Of a stretch of DNA of 64,000 nucleotides, positions 30,114 through 38,931 are shown piece after piece (position 1 is the first letter of the stretch; each line of letters starts with the position of its first letter). The position numbers were made by a program, and so were the translations under genes. Below the pieces are notes generated by a model. That model ran no database searches, had not been told where the DNA came from, and was given only the letters and a program-made list of their open reading frames with translations. Origin of the DNA: an uncultured Elusimicrobiales bacterium (GTDB lineage Bacteria; Elusimicrobiota; Elusimicrobia; Elusimicrobiales; Elusimicrobiaceae); NCBI GenBank assembly GCA_944325225.1, contig CALUZQ010000002.1, forward strand, positions 1 through 64,000. The letters are read 5' to 3'.

Positions 30114-30728
30114 ATGAGCAAAACCACATATCCCAATGAAGGCATGCATCAACTGGTGGACGGATACCGCCATTTTTTTAAAGGCAATCCGCCGCGCAAA
30201 GGTTTTTGTGCGTTACACGCGGAACAAATTACCCATACGCAAAACCCGCATTCTATGGTAATTAGCTGTTTTGACAGCCGCGTCTGCCCGGAGGCGATTT
30301 TCGCCACGAACGACGGTCATATCTGCGTGCACCGCAATATGCTCAACCAGGTGGATACGCAGGACGCTTCTATGATGGCTTCGCTGCGTTTTGCCGTGGA
30401 AAGTTTGAAGGTGCAGAATATCATTGTGCTCGGGCACAGCCACTGCAACGCCGTGGATAAATTGAAAGATTTGACGCATTTGCCGGCGGAAATTTCCGCC
30501 TGGCTTGGCGGCTGCGGTGCAAAATACCGCGGTAACAGTTACGAAGAAGCCGTCAAAAATAATGTGCTGGACCAATTGGACCGCTTGCGGAAAATAGATT
30601 TTATCCGGCGGGCGGAAAATTTAAATTTGGAAGGAATGCTGTTTCATATTAACACCGGCCGTTTGGAACGCTTTGACGCTCAGCAAAACCGGTGGGGTTT
30701 GATTGATACGGAGGAATATGCCGGCTGA
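30114..30728 (+). CDS. Beta-class carbonic anhydrase
   Basis: A 204-residue enzyme that interconverts CO2 and bicarbonate. The zinc ligands are Cys52 (SCFDSRV, with the Asp/Arg pair), His108 and Cys111 (LGHSHCNAV). Length fits bacterial beta-class enzymes. The TACAAT box ends six bases before the ATG, so the transcript may have no leader. It overlaps the PTS gene by 11 bp. Bicarbonate supply could serve the PEP carboxykinase encoded upstream. Confidence 0.93.
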   Translation: MSKTTYPNEGMHQLVDGYRHFFKGNPPRKGFCALHAEQITHTQNPHSMVISCFDSRVCPEAIFATNDGHICVHRNMLNQVDTQDASMMASLRFAVESLKVQNIIVLGHSHCNAVDKLKDLTHLPAEISAWLGGCGAKYRGNSYEEAVKNNVLDQLDRLRKIDFIRRAENLNLEGMLFHINTGRLERFDAQQNRWGLIDTEEYAG

Positions 30729-32124
30729 TTTAAAAACGATGTATGAAGGAATTTTGGCGGCCTGCGGCGGGGCGGATAATATCGTTACGCTGGGCTGCTG
30801 TATGACGCGCTTGCGTTTTACCGTAAAAGACGAAGCGTTGGTTTCGCCCGATGCACTGCGGCAGGTAAAAGATGTAGCGGGTTATTTTTACTCCGGTTCC
30901 CAGCATCAGCTGATTGTGGGGCCGTCCACCGCGGGGAAATTGGCGGCTTATTTTAATGAGCGCCATGGATTTGCGCCGCTGACTGTGTCGGAGGGATTTG
31001 TGCCGCCGCGGGCGGCCGCGGCAGAAGCTGGCGTGGGAGAAGTAAAAGAAAACAAGGCCGCTGTGCGTAAAAAATACGCCAGCCGGTTAAGCCGCGCCTG
31101 TGCGGTGATTGGCAATATCTTTATGCCGCTGATTCCCGCTTATATCGGCTGCGGGCTGTTGCTGGGAATTACAAACATTTTATCCAAAACCTTGTTGGCG
31201 CAGGACCCCAATACCACGGCTTTGCTGGGGGTGTTTGGAAATGCGATTTTCTTTTATTTGAATGCCATCGTCGGTTATAATGCCAATAAAGAATTTGGCG
31301 GAACTCCGGCTCTGGGAGCGGCTTTTGCGGGTATTTTAAATATGCCGGCCTTGGCCAATATCACGCTGTTTGGCGCCTCGCTGGTGCCCGGAAAAGGCGG
31401 CGTGATTGCGGTGCTTTTGGTATGCTGGGCCGGCAGCTGGCTGGAAAAACGCCTGCGGGCGTGGTTTAAGGGCAGTTCCGAGATGTTCCTAACCCCTACG
31501 CTGACTATTTTTATTGTCGGATTTGCTTCGCTGGTATTGATTCAGCCGCTGGCGGGGTGGCTGTCGGAACAGTTGGCGGTTCAAACCCAAAATGCACTGA
31601 AACACGGCGGTATTGTGGCCGGTGCGTTGCTGGGCGGCACTTTCCTGCCGTTGGTGATGATGGGCATTCACCAAAGTTTGGTGCCGATTCACCAGCAATT
31701 AGTAGATGCGTTGGGCAATAATCCGTTATTCCCCATTTTGTGTATGGCCGGGGCCGGCCAGGTGGGCGCCAGTTTGGCCGTTTTGTGGAAAACGAAAAAT
31801 ACGAAACTTAAAACGATTGTGAAAAATGCGCTTCCCGTAGGACTTTTGGGCATTGGCGAGCCGCTTATTTATGGGGTTACCCTGCCGTTGTTTAAGCCCT
31901 TTATCGGCGCGTGTTTGGGCGCCGCGGTAGGCGGGGCAGTGATTGCGTTCTTTCAGGTTTCGTCGGCCATTCCGTTTGGCGTTTCGGGGGTGGTGTTGTT
32001 CCTGGCGCTTTCTAATTTGCACAGCGTGATTTTTTACGGCGTTGGATTTTTGACGGCGGTTATCTGCGGTTTTCTGTTCACTTGGAAACTCGGTTTTGAG
32101 GACCCCGCCGAAGAAAACGCTTAA
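30718..32124 (+). CDS. PTS permease, EIIBC of the glucose/sucrose/MurNAc superfamily
   Basis: A 468-residue membrane transporter. The N-terminal IIB domain has LGCCMTRLRFTVKD near residues 25-38, with the phosphorylated Cys28. A roughly 30-residue linker leads to a ten-helix IIC domain with MMGIHQSLVPIHQQLVDALG and LLGIGEPLIYGV. The arrangement fits EIIBC proteins for MurNAc, trehalose or sucrose. No EIIA, HPr or hydrolase gene is adjacent, so the sugar cannot be named. ATG 30718 has GGAGGA upstream. Confidence 0.85.
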   Translation: MPADLKTMYEGILAACGGADNIVTLGCCMTRLRFTVKDEALVSPDALRQVKDVAGYFYSGSQHQLIVGPSTAGKLAAYFNERHGFAPLTVSEGFVPPRAAAAEAGVGEVKENKAAVRKKYASRLSRACAVIGNIFMPLIPAYIGCGLLLGITNILSKTLLAQDPNTTALLGVFGNAIFFYLNAIVGYNANKEFGGTPALGAAFAGILNMPALANITLFGASLVPGKGGVIAVLLVCWAGSWLEKRLRAWFKGSSEMFLTPTLTIFIVGFASLVLIQPLAGWLSEQLAVQTQNALKHGGIVAGALLGGTFLPLVMMGIHQSLVPIHQQLVDALGNNPLFPILCMAGAGQVGASLAVLWKTKNTKLKTIVKNALPVGLLGIGEPLIYGVTLPLFKPFIGACLGAAVGGAVIAFFQVSSAIPFGVSGVVLFLALSNLHSVIFYGVGFLTAVICGFLFTWKLGFEDPAEENA

Positions 32125-32140
32125 TTCTTTCGTTGGACGC

Positions 32141-32174
32141 AAGCCCCCGTTTATAACGGGGGCTTTGCTGTTTT
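32141..32174. terminator. Bidirectional terminator
   Basis: AAGCCCCCGT and ACGGGGGCTT form a GC-rich stem. It lies between the rightward PTS gene and the leftward radical SAM gene; on the minus strand the stem is followed by GCGTCC rather than T, so it is stronger for the rightward gene. Confidence 0.75.
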
Positions 32175-32203
32175 GGGTAACTGGAAAAATACACTGGCTG
32201 CGT

Positions 32204-33028
32204 TCAGCCGCCGGAATAGGAACGGGAAGAACCAAAATAAACTTCCGCCCGGATATGGTGCTGCCGGCAGTAAGACAGGATTTCTTCGCCGAGTTTTTGC
32301 CAATAATCCGTGGGCTCTTCCTGCAGGAAAATATCGCTGTAAAGCGGGAGGGTTTGGGGATAATGCCGCGCCACAAACGCCAATACTTTCTTTTGATAGG
32401 CCGGGCGCATATTCAAACTGTCAAATCCGTAGCGGTCCACATAGGGGCGGGTTTGTTCAATAATACTTTGCCAATCGCTGATCCCCGGGAAAAGCGGCGC
32501 ACCCATAACAGCGGTTTTAATACCGGCTTTGTGCAGGGTTTTTAAAGCATTTATTTTATCGGAAACGCTGGAGACACCCGGTTCGGCCAACTGGCGGAAA
32601 TGATCATCGGTAGAAGAAAATGAAAAAGCCACCTCGCACCCGGGAATTTGCTGAAATAAATCCAAGTCCCTTAACACCAGGGCGGACTTCGTTAAAATAT
32701 ACACCTGCGCCTGGCATACAATTAACTGCTTAATCAAGCGGCGGGTCAGCTCGTACTGTTTTTCGTACGGATTATAGGGATCCGTTACCGAACTTAACAT
32801 CACGCGGGTGCGAAACAGCTTAAAGGGCCTCAGCGGAACTTCGCAGGTTTTGATGTCTAAAAAATCGCCCCATTCTTCGGCGTGTCCGGTAAATTTCCGC
32901 ATATATTCTGCATAACAGTACACGCATTTGTGCGGGCAGCCCACATAGGGATTGATGACATAATCAAATCCGGGAATTTTGGATTTGGACAGGTAGGTTT
33001 TAACGGGTGTCGTAGCAACGGTAATCAT
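32204..33028 (-). CDS. Radical SAM protein, SPL/Rv2578c type
   Basis: A 274-residue radical SAM enzyme. The Fe-S cluster motif CPHKCVYCYAEYM lies near residues 31-43 (CxxxCxxC), in the sequence GFDYVINPYVGC typical of the spore photoproduct lyase-like family. A further SSVTDPYNPYEKQY motif is family-typical. The C-terminus ends without an added domain. It probably repairs or modifies nucleic acid, but members of this group are mostly uncharacterised. Confidence 0.82.
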   Translation of the reverse strand: MITVATTPVKTYLSKSKIPGFDYVINPYVGCPHKCVYCYAEYMRKFTGHAEEWGDFLDIKTCEVPLRPFKLFRTRVMLSSVTDPYNPYEKQYELTRRLIKQLIVCQAQVYILTKSALVLRDLDLFQQIPGCEVAFSFSSTDDHFRQLAEPGVSSVSDKINALKTLHKAGIKTAVMGAPLFPGISDWQSIIEQTRPYVDRYGFDSLNMRPAYQKKVLAFVARHYPQTLPLYSDIFLQEEPTDYWQKLGEEILSYCRQHHIRAEVYFGSSRSYSGG

Positions 33029-33095
33029 AAGCGGTTCCTCCCTGGCGAAAATATACTTATATAGTGTACAATATCTAAAAAGGAGAGCAAAAACA

Positions 33096-33518
33096 ATGGC
33101 GTTTAATGTGGCAACCTGGTGGGAACGGATTCGGCATTTTTTTGATTTTGCCGCACGCCGCCGAGAAAGGTACCAAAAATGGGATCAGTTAGCCCAAAAT
33201 GGGGACGAAGAAGCCCGATACCGCCTGTTGATGCTTTACCGCGAAGAAGGGCCCGAATACTATCCGCTGGCCTTTAAATGGACCGTGATTGTTGCCAACA
33301 ACGGCGATGACTGCGGTGTGATGCTCCAAACGGCCGAAATGTACGCCGCTGGTCATGGCGCTCCGCAAAATGAAGAAAAAGCCCTGCTGTGGTTTGAGCG
33401 TGCCCTATCGCTGCATATTATGCAGGGGCGCAATTCGCCGCTTTCGTTAGAAGCCGCCAACTATATTCAAGAACGCATACAACAGCTGCGTGTGAAACTG
33501 GGGCGGGATAATCAGTAA
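33096..33518 (+). CDS. Sel1-repeat protein
   Basis: A 140-residue helical protein. The region MLQTAEMYAAGHGAPQNEEK and then ALLWFERAL is a Sel1/TPR-type repeat, and the region around WDQLAQNGDEEARYRLLMLY looks like a partial repeat. Such proteins mediate protein contacts. An ATG at 33096 follows AAGGAG; TACAAT lies 25 bases upstream. A terminator follows. Confidence 0.75.
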   Translation: MAFNVATWWERIRHFFDFAARRRERYQKWDQLAQNGDEEARYRLLMLYREEGPEYYPLAFKWTVIVANNGDDCGVMLQTAEMYAAGHGAPQNEEKALLWFERALSLHIMQGRNSPLSLEAANYIQERIQQLRVKLGRDNQ

Positions 33519-33540
33519 ATTTTACGGGTTGCTGCAGTTG

Positions 33541-33572
33541 CCGCGGCCGCGCTTGCGGGCGCGGATTTTTTA
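33541..33572 (+). terminator. Intrinsic terminator after the Sel1 gene
   Basis: CCGCG and CGCGG arms with GC-rich inner pairing, followed by ATTTTTTAT. Confidence 0.75.
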
Positions 33573-33700
33573 TGCCAGCCCAATACTAATTAATTTATTT
33601 AACGCTTCTTTAGACCCAGTTGGTGTACAATAAAAGAAAGCGTGCGATGGCTTCTCGTGCGGCTGTTTCTCGGGGCGCGTTTTCTGAAAAGGAGCGTTTT

Positions 33701-34492
33701 ATGGAACCAGTACAGCAAAACCGTTCTGTATGGTGGGAACTTTCTACAACCGGGCCTTGTATGCTGTTAAGGCGGTTAATTGACCGGCATAACCAGGGCT
33801 CTTTTGATCCCTTCTATTGGCTGGCCGTTTGCTATTGCAGCCCGGAATTTGACCGGGCGGATATTATCCCGCCGCCCTTGCACCCTCAACGGGAAACTTT
33901 AAATTATCTGGTAACGGGGTTGGTGGATCCGCCGGAATTGGAAGATGAACACCTGTCCCGCCCGGCCGGCAAAAACCGGTGGGTAAATGTCGTGGGGGGA
34001 TTAAAACAGGCAACGCCCAGCCAAAGCGTGTATGTATTAAATATGGAGCTTTGGATGCATATCCTGCCCGGGGCCAGCGGCGGCGGCAAACGCTGGGAAT
34101 TGGAAAGCGAACAGGTGCCGCTGGTCCGTACCGACGGCGCCCAGGTTCGGGTTTTATGCGGCCGTTTTGCCCACCGCGAGGGCCGTATCGCCCAGCATCC
34201 GCTGGGAACTACGATTTTAGATGTTACTTTGTGCCCGGGCGGGGCGTTTGAATACCAGGCGCCGCCGGAAAATACGACAGTGCTGTATGTGTTTGGCGGG
34301 AATGTATTTTTTGGCAAAGAGGCCGAGGCCTGTTTTGGCAAAGATTCTTTTTTGCGTATTTGCGGCGGAAGTATTATTGCTTCTTCATTTGCCAGCGGCG
34401 GGCGTTTTTTGTTGTTTTCAGCCAAGCCCATTTCGCGTAAAAAACCGGCTGTATGCCCGGCCAACGACAGCGTGTGCCCCATTCAAAAATAA
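33701..34492 (+). CDS. Pirin-like cupin lacking the usual metal ligands
   Basis: A 263-residue protein from ATG 33701 (AAGGAG upstream). It has two cupin halves; the C-terminal one is pirin-like (ELWMHILPG, then GEXQV-style QVPLVRTDGAQVRVLCG). The usual N-terminal HPHRGFETVTYLL is PLHPQRETLNYLV here, with one His missing, and the later His/Glu ligands (HSE) are absent (VGGLKQATPSQ). It may no longer bind iron as pirins do. The function is unknown. Confidence 0.7.
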   Translation: MEPVQQNRSVWWELSTTGPCMLLRRLIDRHNQGSFDPFYWLAVCYCSPEFDRADIIPPPLHPQRETLNYLVTGLVDPPELEDEHLSRPAGKNRWVNVVGGLKQATPSQSVYVLNMELWMHILPGASGGGKRWELESEQVPLVRTDGAQVRVLCGRFAHREGRIAQHPLGTTILDVTLCPGGAFEYQAPPENTTVLYVFGGNVFFGKEAEACFGKDSFLRICGGSIIASSFASGGRFLLFSAKPISRKKPAVCPANDSVCPIQK

Positions 34493-34558
34493 ACACGCGG
34501 CTTGATTTTTGTAAAAAGACGGTTAAAGTAACTATATCCTTGTCTGACAGGAGAATCT

Positions 34559-35308
34559 ATGCGAAAATGGGTTGTGTTGAGCGTTGCGTTACTGTGCGGC
34601 GTGCCGGTTTGTGCCCAAATCCAGCGGACCTATCATTACGGGGTGGTGCCTACGGAAAATATCACCACCTTTGAGGTAAACCCTTCCATTACCGTGGCGG
34701 ACGACAGCGCCGGCGTTTCCGTCAACCAGCTGACGCTGAAAACTTACCGCGTGATTAATGAGCGGTTTAACTGGGGGGTGGAAGTTCCGCTGGCACGCTA
34801 TGAATCGCCGGAAAAATCCGTGAATGGGCTGGGCGATATTTTAGCCAATATCACTTGGACGCTCCCCGCCGAGAATTTATTCGGCTTCGGCGCCAAAATA
34901 GAATTCTTTTTCCCCACGGCTACCGATAAATTGTTAGGAACCGGGCAGCTGCAGGCCAGTCCCTCCGCCTTCGTATTGCTGGCTTTTGCCGACGGGTTCT
35001 ACGGAGCTGTTGGCTATAAGCATTATGTGTCGGTCGTCGGCGACCACGCCCGCGATGATATTAATATCGGCCGCTGGCGCGCCAATATCGGCTATACTTC
35101 ACCCAACGAATGGTGGGTGCTGACAAACTTGTATTATTATGTGGATTACGAACACAGCGGTATGGCGGAATTTATCCCGGAGTTGGAAGTCGGTACTTTG
35201 GTAAACGACGGGACGGCGTTCTATGCCAACGCCAGTACCCACGCCGGCGGAAACTGGCACAGCAAAGATTGGAGTTTCGGCGTAGGATTTAAATTGTTGT
35301 ACTTATAA
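34559..35308 (+). CDS. Predicted outer-membrane beta-barrel protein
   Basis: A 249-residue protein with a signal peptide (MRKWVVLSVALLCGVPVCAQ, cleavage near residue 20). Alternating strands follow (TFEVNPSITVADDS, FNWGVEVPLARYES, GFGAKIEFFFPTAT), and the end WSFGVGFKLLYL is like a barrel-terminal strand. I do not know the family; a small outer-membrane barrel is the best reading. A terminator follows at 35319. Confidence 0.65.
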   Translation: MRKWVVLSVALLCGVPVCAQIQRTYHYGVVPTENITTFEVNPSITVADDSAGVSVNQLTLKTYRVINERFNWGVEVPLARYESPEKSVNGLGDILANITWTLPAENLFGFGAKIEFFFPTATDKLLGTGQLQASPSAFVLLAFADGFYGAVGYKHYVSVVGDHARDDINIGRWRANIGYTSPNEWWVLTNLYYYVDYEHSGMAEFIPELEVGTLVNDGTAFYANASTHAGGNWHSKDWSFGVGFKLLYL

Positions 35309-35318
35309 AACAAAGCAA

Positions 35319-35347
35319 AAATCCCCGGGGTAACCCGGGGATTTTTT
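35319..35347 (+). terminator. Intrinsic terminator after the beta-barrel gene
   Basis: AATCCCCGGG and CCCGGGGATT form a strong stem around GTAA, followed by TTTTT. Confidence 0.9.
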
Positions 35348-35416
35348 GTATGTTGTGAAAACCCCCAGCTTGGCTGGGGGTTCGGTAAAGGTTTCACCGT
35401 TGAGGAAGATAAAAAA

Positions 35417-35468
35417 CTCCTTTTGTATAATAAATTGCCTGTGTCAGCAGGCAATTTAACAAAAGGAG
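35417..35468 (+). promoter_or_regulatory. 5' leader fold hiding the transposase ribosome binding site
   Basis: CTCCTTTTGT (35417-35426) is fully complementary to ACAAAAGGAG (35459-35468), which contains the Shine-Dalgarno sequence of tnpA. Between them a second perfect 10-bp hairpin (35432-35441 with 35448-35457) stacks. The structure should block translation initiation, as is known for IS200. Confidence 0.7.
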
Positions 35469-35477
35469 GTCATTGCT

Positions 35478-35939
35478 ATGACCAATGACATAAATAAACT
35501 ATCACATACGCAGTGGAATTGCAAATATCACATAGTGTTTGCCCCGAAGTACCGAAGAAGGTTCTTTTATAAAGAGAAGAAAGTAGAAGTGGGCAAGATA
35601 TTGCGACAGTTATGCGAATGGAAGGAAAGCCGTATAGAAGAAGCCGAACTGTGCCCTGATCATATCCACATGCTGGTATCCATACCTCCGAAATATAGCG
35701 TATCAAGTTTTATGGGGTACTTAAAAGGCAAGAGCAGTCTAATGATATATGAGAAGTGGGGAAATGTGAAGTATAAGTTTAGGAACCGAGAGTTTTGGTG
35801 CCGAGGGTATTATGTAGATACGGTAGGGAAGAATAAAAAGCGGATAGAAGAATATATAAAGAACCAGTTAAAGGCGGACGAGGCGGGGAGTTTGCTTCCG
35901 TTTGACACGAACCCCTTAGATGGAAGGGGACGCAAATGA
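35478..35939 (+). CDS. tnpA: IS200-type HUH transposase TnpA
   Basis: A 153-residue Y1-type transposase. The HUH motif is in CPDHIHMLVSIPP near residues 58-70, and the catalytic Tyr is within RGYYVDTVGKN near residues 112-122. It begins WNCKYHIVFAPKYRRRFF, typical of the family. It cuts and joins single-stranded DNA at the hairpins. A strong AAAGGAGG lies nine bases before ATG, but within the inhibitory fold. Confidence 0.93.
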   Translation: MTNDINKLSHTQWNCKYHIVFAPKYRRRFFYKEKKVEVGKILRQLCEWKESRIEEAELCPDHIHMLVSIPPKYSVSSFMGYLKGKSSLMIYEKWGNVKYKFRNREFWCRGYYVDTVGKNKKRIEEYIKNQLKADEAGSLLPFDTNPLDGRGRK

Positions 35940-36071
35940 CAGGTCGTGGGAACTACTTCAAGTAGTAGCTAGTAGAGTGAGGGCTAGGCCCGTATTGAGA
36001 AAAACCCCCGGCTACGCCGGGGGATATTTATTTAAAGTTACTGCGGTTTTTACTACACCGTCGTCTAAAAC

Positions 36072-36146
36072 TGGTGCGCTCGGCGGGAGTCGAACCCACA
36101 TTTCCAGCTTCGGAGGCTGACGCTCTATCCATTGAACTACGAGCGC
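36072..36146 (-). tRNA. tRNA-Arg(CCG)
   Basis: The minus strand folds as a complete tRNA: acceptor GCGCTCG/CGAGCGC, discriminator A and encoded CCA (36072-36074), anticodon loop CTCCGAA with anticodon CCG (codon CGG), and T arm TGGG-TTCGACT-CCCG. It lies between the IS200 element and nhaC. Confidence 0.95.
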
Positions 36147-36200
36147 GCAAATCGGCTTCTTTTATTTTATCAAAATTCGGCGTCGGACGGAACAAGCTGT

Positions 36201-37508
36201 CTAATTTTTGGCAGTATTCAAGCGGTATTTGCGCGGATAACCCAGCCAAATGGCCAGCAGCGCTCCGATACCTAATAAGTACGGATAATACAAATACTGC
36301 ATAATGCTTACCGGCGATACGCCCGACAAACTGGCCGCCATCAGCAGCTGCGCCCCGTAGGGAATAATCCCCTGCACAAAGCAGGAAAAAATATCCAGCA
36401 AGCTGGCCGATCGGCTGGGGGCTATTTCAAACCGCTGGGCGATTTCTTTGGCAATCGGGCCTGCCATAATCAAGGCAATTGTGTTGTTGGCCGTACAGAG
36501 GTTGGCGAAACTCACTACGCCAGCGATGCTCATTTCGGCCCCGCGGCGGGAATTGATTTTGGCCGTCATTTTTTGGATAATCCAGGCCAGCCCTCCGTTG
36601 CAGCGAATCATTTCTAACATGCCGCCCGCCAGTATGGTTACAATAATCAGCTCCCCCATACCGTTAATGCCGGCGCCCATGGAAGTCGTCCAGCCCCATA
36701 TATCAAATCCGCCCGTCAGCAGGCCGATTATCCCGCACAGTACCGTGCCGCCCAGCAGCACCAGCATCACATTCACGCCCATCACTGCGGCCGCTAACAC
36801 GGCGCCGTAGGGCAATACTTTTATCCACGAAACGGTTCCGCCGGCAAACGAACTTTGGGCGCCGCTTCCCAGCAAGATATAGATAATGGTCGTCAGTAAG
36901 GCAAAAGGCATCACAATATGAAAATTGGTTTTAAACTTATCGGCCATTTTACAGCCCTGGGTGCGGGTGGCGACGATGGTGGTATCGGAAATAAACGAAA
37001 GATTGTCCCCAAACATAGCTCCGCTGACGACTACCGCACTCATCAGTGCGGGGGAAATGCCCGTCTGGGCCGAAAGCCCCGCCGCTACCGGCGTGAGCGC
37101 AACAATCGTGCCGACCGATGTTCCTACGGAAACAGAAATTACGCAGGCCGCCAAAAAGATTCCGGCCGCCAATACATTGCCGGGCAGGATAGAAAGCGTT
37201 AAGTTGACGGTGGCCTCTACCGCGCCCATGGCCTTGGCGGTTTGGGCAAAGCTGCCGGCTAAAATAAAAATCAGCACCATCAGCATAATGTTGGAATTGG
37301 CCGCCCCTTTGCAAAATAGTTCTATGCGGCTGTGCAGGGGGTTGCCTTTGCGCGTAGGAATAGGTACCAAGGGAGCCAAGCCAAAAGCTACCGGAAGGGG
37401 CATTTTGTAAAAGGCGCCGGCCGCGACCGATTCCGCCAGGTAGAAAATAAAAAAGACTCCCAGCGGAACGAGGGCCCAGGGATTGGGAACGATGTTTTCC
37501 GGTTTCAT
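36201..37508 (-). CDS. nhaC: NhaC-family Na+/H+ antiporter
   Basis: A 435-residue membrane protein with about eleven hydrophobic segments. Family features are SVGTSVGTIVALTPVAAGL near residue 135 and GAMFGDNLSFISDTTIVATR near residue 165, which carry the transport-site Asp residues. It exchanges Na+ for H+ across the inner membrane. A hairpin with a T-run lies between its promoter-like TATAAT and its AGGAG-ATG, so leader control is possible. Confidence 0.88.
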   Translation of the reverse strand: MKPENIVPNPWALVPLGVFFIFYLAESVAAGAFYKMPLPVAFGLAPLVPIPTRKGNPLHSRIELFCKGAANSNIMLMVLIFILAGSFAQTAKAMGAVEATVNLTLSILPGNVLAAGIFLAACVISVSVGTSVGTIVALTPVAAGLSAQTGISPALMSAVVVSGAMFGDNLSFISDTTIVATRTQGCKMADKFKTNFHIVMPFALLTTIIYILLGSGAQSSFAGGTVSWIKVLPYGAVLAAAVMGVNVMLVLLGGTVLCGIIGLLTGGFDIWGWTTSMGAGINGMGELIIVTILAGGMLEMIRCNGGLAWIIQKMTAKINSRRGAEMSIAGVVSFANLCTANNTIALIMAGPIAKEIAQRFEIAPSRSASLLDIFSCFVQGIIPYGAQLLMAASLSGVSPVSIMQYLYYPYLLGIGALLAIWLGYPRKYRLNTAKN

Positions 37509-37525
37509 AATACTCCTGCGTTTGA

Positions 37526-37561
37526 CAAAAAGAAGCCGCCGGAGTCTAACGCGTCCGGCGG
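37526..37561 (-). terminator. Hairpin with T-run upstream of nhaC
   Basis: CCGCCGGA and TCCGGCGG form an 8-bp stem on the minus strand, followed by CTTCTTTTT. It ends the alcohol dehydrogenase gene or attenuates nhaC. A TATAAT box lies just upstream (37585-37580). Confidence 0.65.
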
Positions 37562-37613
37562 ACGGCAGTACATACTGATATTATATAAAGTTTAATGCTT
37601 TTCCGCTTTAAAC

Positions 37614-38798
37614 TTACCGGTTTGCCGCGGTGTAAATGCGGAGTAAATCCGGCTTGGCCAGCGGTTTTAATCGGCTGACGGTGCGTTTTCCGCCGCGGCT
37701 GCATTTATCAGCCAGTTCGTTTAATTCCTGTTCCGTCAGCGGGCGGCCCAACAGCTCGCGCAGATTGGTGGGCATACCCAGTGAGGCAAAAAAGCGGACC
37801 GTCGCCTCAATCCCGCCCCGGGCGGCGGTGTCTATATCGGTTATTGTGTTCATACGCCATACATTGGTTGCATAACGGGCAAAGCGGGCCGGGTCTTTTT
37901 CATAAACATACAAGGCCCAAGCACCCCACACGGCGGATAAGCTTTCCCCGTGCGTTACGCCAAAGCGTCCGCTGAGTTCATGCCCTAATTGGTGGACGGC
38001 AAATTCTTTTTCCGCGCCCAGCCCAGTTAGGTTGTTGTGCGATAAACTGCCCGCCCACATAATTTCGCTCTGGGCCTGGTAATCCCGCGGGTTTTGTACG
38101 GCCTTGGGGCCATAAGTAAGGACAGTACGCATCAGCGCTTCGGCTAAAGCGTCGGTCAGTTCGTTGCTTTGCATGGGGGTAAAATACCGGTCCAGCGTGT
38201 GCATGAGAATATCCGTTACGCCGCAGGCAATTTGGTGCGGGGAAAGCGTGAATGTCAGCTCCGGGTTCATCAACGCAAAGCGCGGGCGGTTAAAAGGCGT
38301 GTTTATGCCGCGCTTGTCTTGGTGGGCGTCGTCCGTAAGTACGGCTGAATCGCTGGTTTCACTGCCGGCGGCGGAAATCGTTAAAATACAACCGACCGGC
38401 AGGGCGCGCTTGACGGCGGCTTTGCCCTGCCAATAGGTCCAGATATCGGTATGCGGGTCGGCCGCGCCAATGGCTACGGCTTTGGCGGTGTCTATCACGC
38501 TGCCGCCGCCGACGGCTAAAATAAAATCGGATTGGAAGGTAATGGCTTCCAGCACGCCTTTGCGCGCAAAAGAAAGCGTGGGATTGGGCTGTACGCCGCC
38601 TATTTTTTTAACGGACAATCCCGCTTCGCCAAGCGATTTTTCCACCCGGTCTATCAATCCGCTTTTTACGGCGCTTTGACCTCCGTAAATGACCAATACG
38701 CGCGAACCGCCGTATTTTTTTACGACCTCACCGGCGCGGGATTCGGCATTTTTGCCAAAAATAATTTCAGTGGGGGAATAAAAAGTAAAATCTCTCAT
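37614..38798 (-). CDS. Iron-containing alcohol dehydrogenase, BDH/YqhD type
   Basis: A 394-residue group III dehydrogenase that reduces aldehydes to alcohols with NAD(P)H. Seen are the nucleotide-binding GGGSVIDTAKAVAIG near residue 97 and the metal ligands: the Asp/His in GVTDILMHTLDRYF near residue 198, and His residues in HQLGHELSGRFGVTHGESL. The overall sequence fits butanol-dehydrogenase-like proteins (PTEIIFGKNAE at the N-terminus). The role fits fermentation. Confidence 0.88.
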   Translation of the reverse strand: MRDFTFYSPTEIIFGKNAESRAGEVVKKYGGSRVLVIYGGQSAVKSGLIDRVEKSLGEAGLSVKKIGGVQPNPTLSFARKGVLEAITFQSDFILAVGGGSVIDTAKAVAIGAADPHTDIWTYWQGKAAVKRALPVGCILTISAAGSETSDSAVLTDDAHQDKRGINTPFNRPRFALMNPELTFTLSPHQIACGVTDILMHTLDRYFTPMQSNELTDALAEALMRTVLTYGPKAVQNPRDYQAQSEIMWAGSLSHNNLTGLGAEKEFAVHQLGHELSGRFGVTHGESLSAVWGAWALYVYEKDPARFARYATNVWRMNTITDIDTAARGGIEATVRFFASLGMPTNLRELLGRPLTEQELNELADKCSRGGKRTVSRLKPLAKPDLLRIYTAANR

Positions 38799-38931
38799 AA
38801 TTTCTCCTGGTAAAAAGCATGCACTTCATTATATAACACTTCGCAGGCGGTGTGGGTGTAAAAGTGCTACAATAAAAAAGCGTTCTGCCGTGAGTTCCGG
38901 CAGAAGAATTGGCTGCTTGCAGGAGAAAACC

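Larger units (their letters stand above)
35362..36023 (+). mobile_element. IS200-type insertion sequence
   Basis: A TnpA gene is flanked by two subterminal hairpins: CCCCCAGC-TTG-GCTGGGGG (35362-35380) on the left and CCCCCGGC-TAC-GCCGGGGG (36005-36023) on the right. No TnpB is present. The element has no terminal inverted repeats or target duplication, as expected for HUH single-strand transposition. The exact ends lie slightly outside the hairpins and cannot be fixed here. It sits between a terminator and tRNA-Arg, so it disrupts no gene. Confidence 0.88.
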
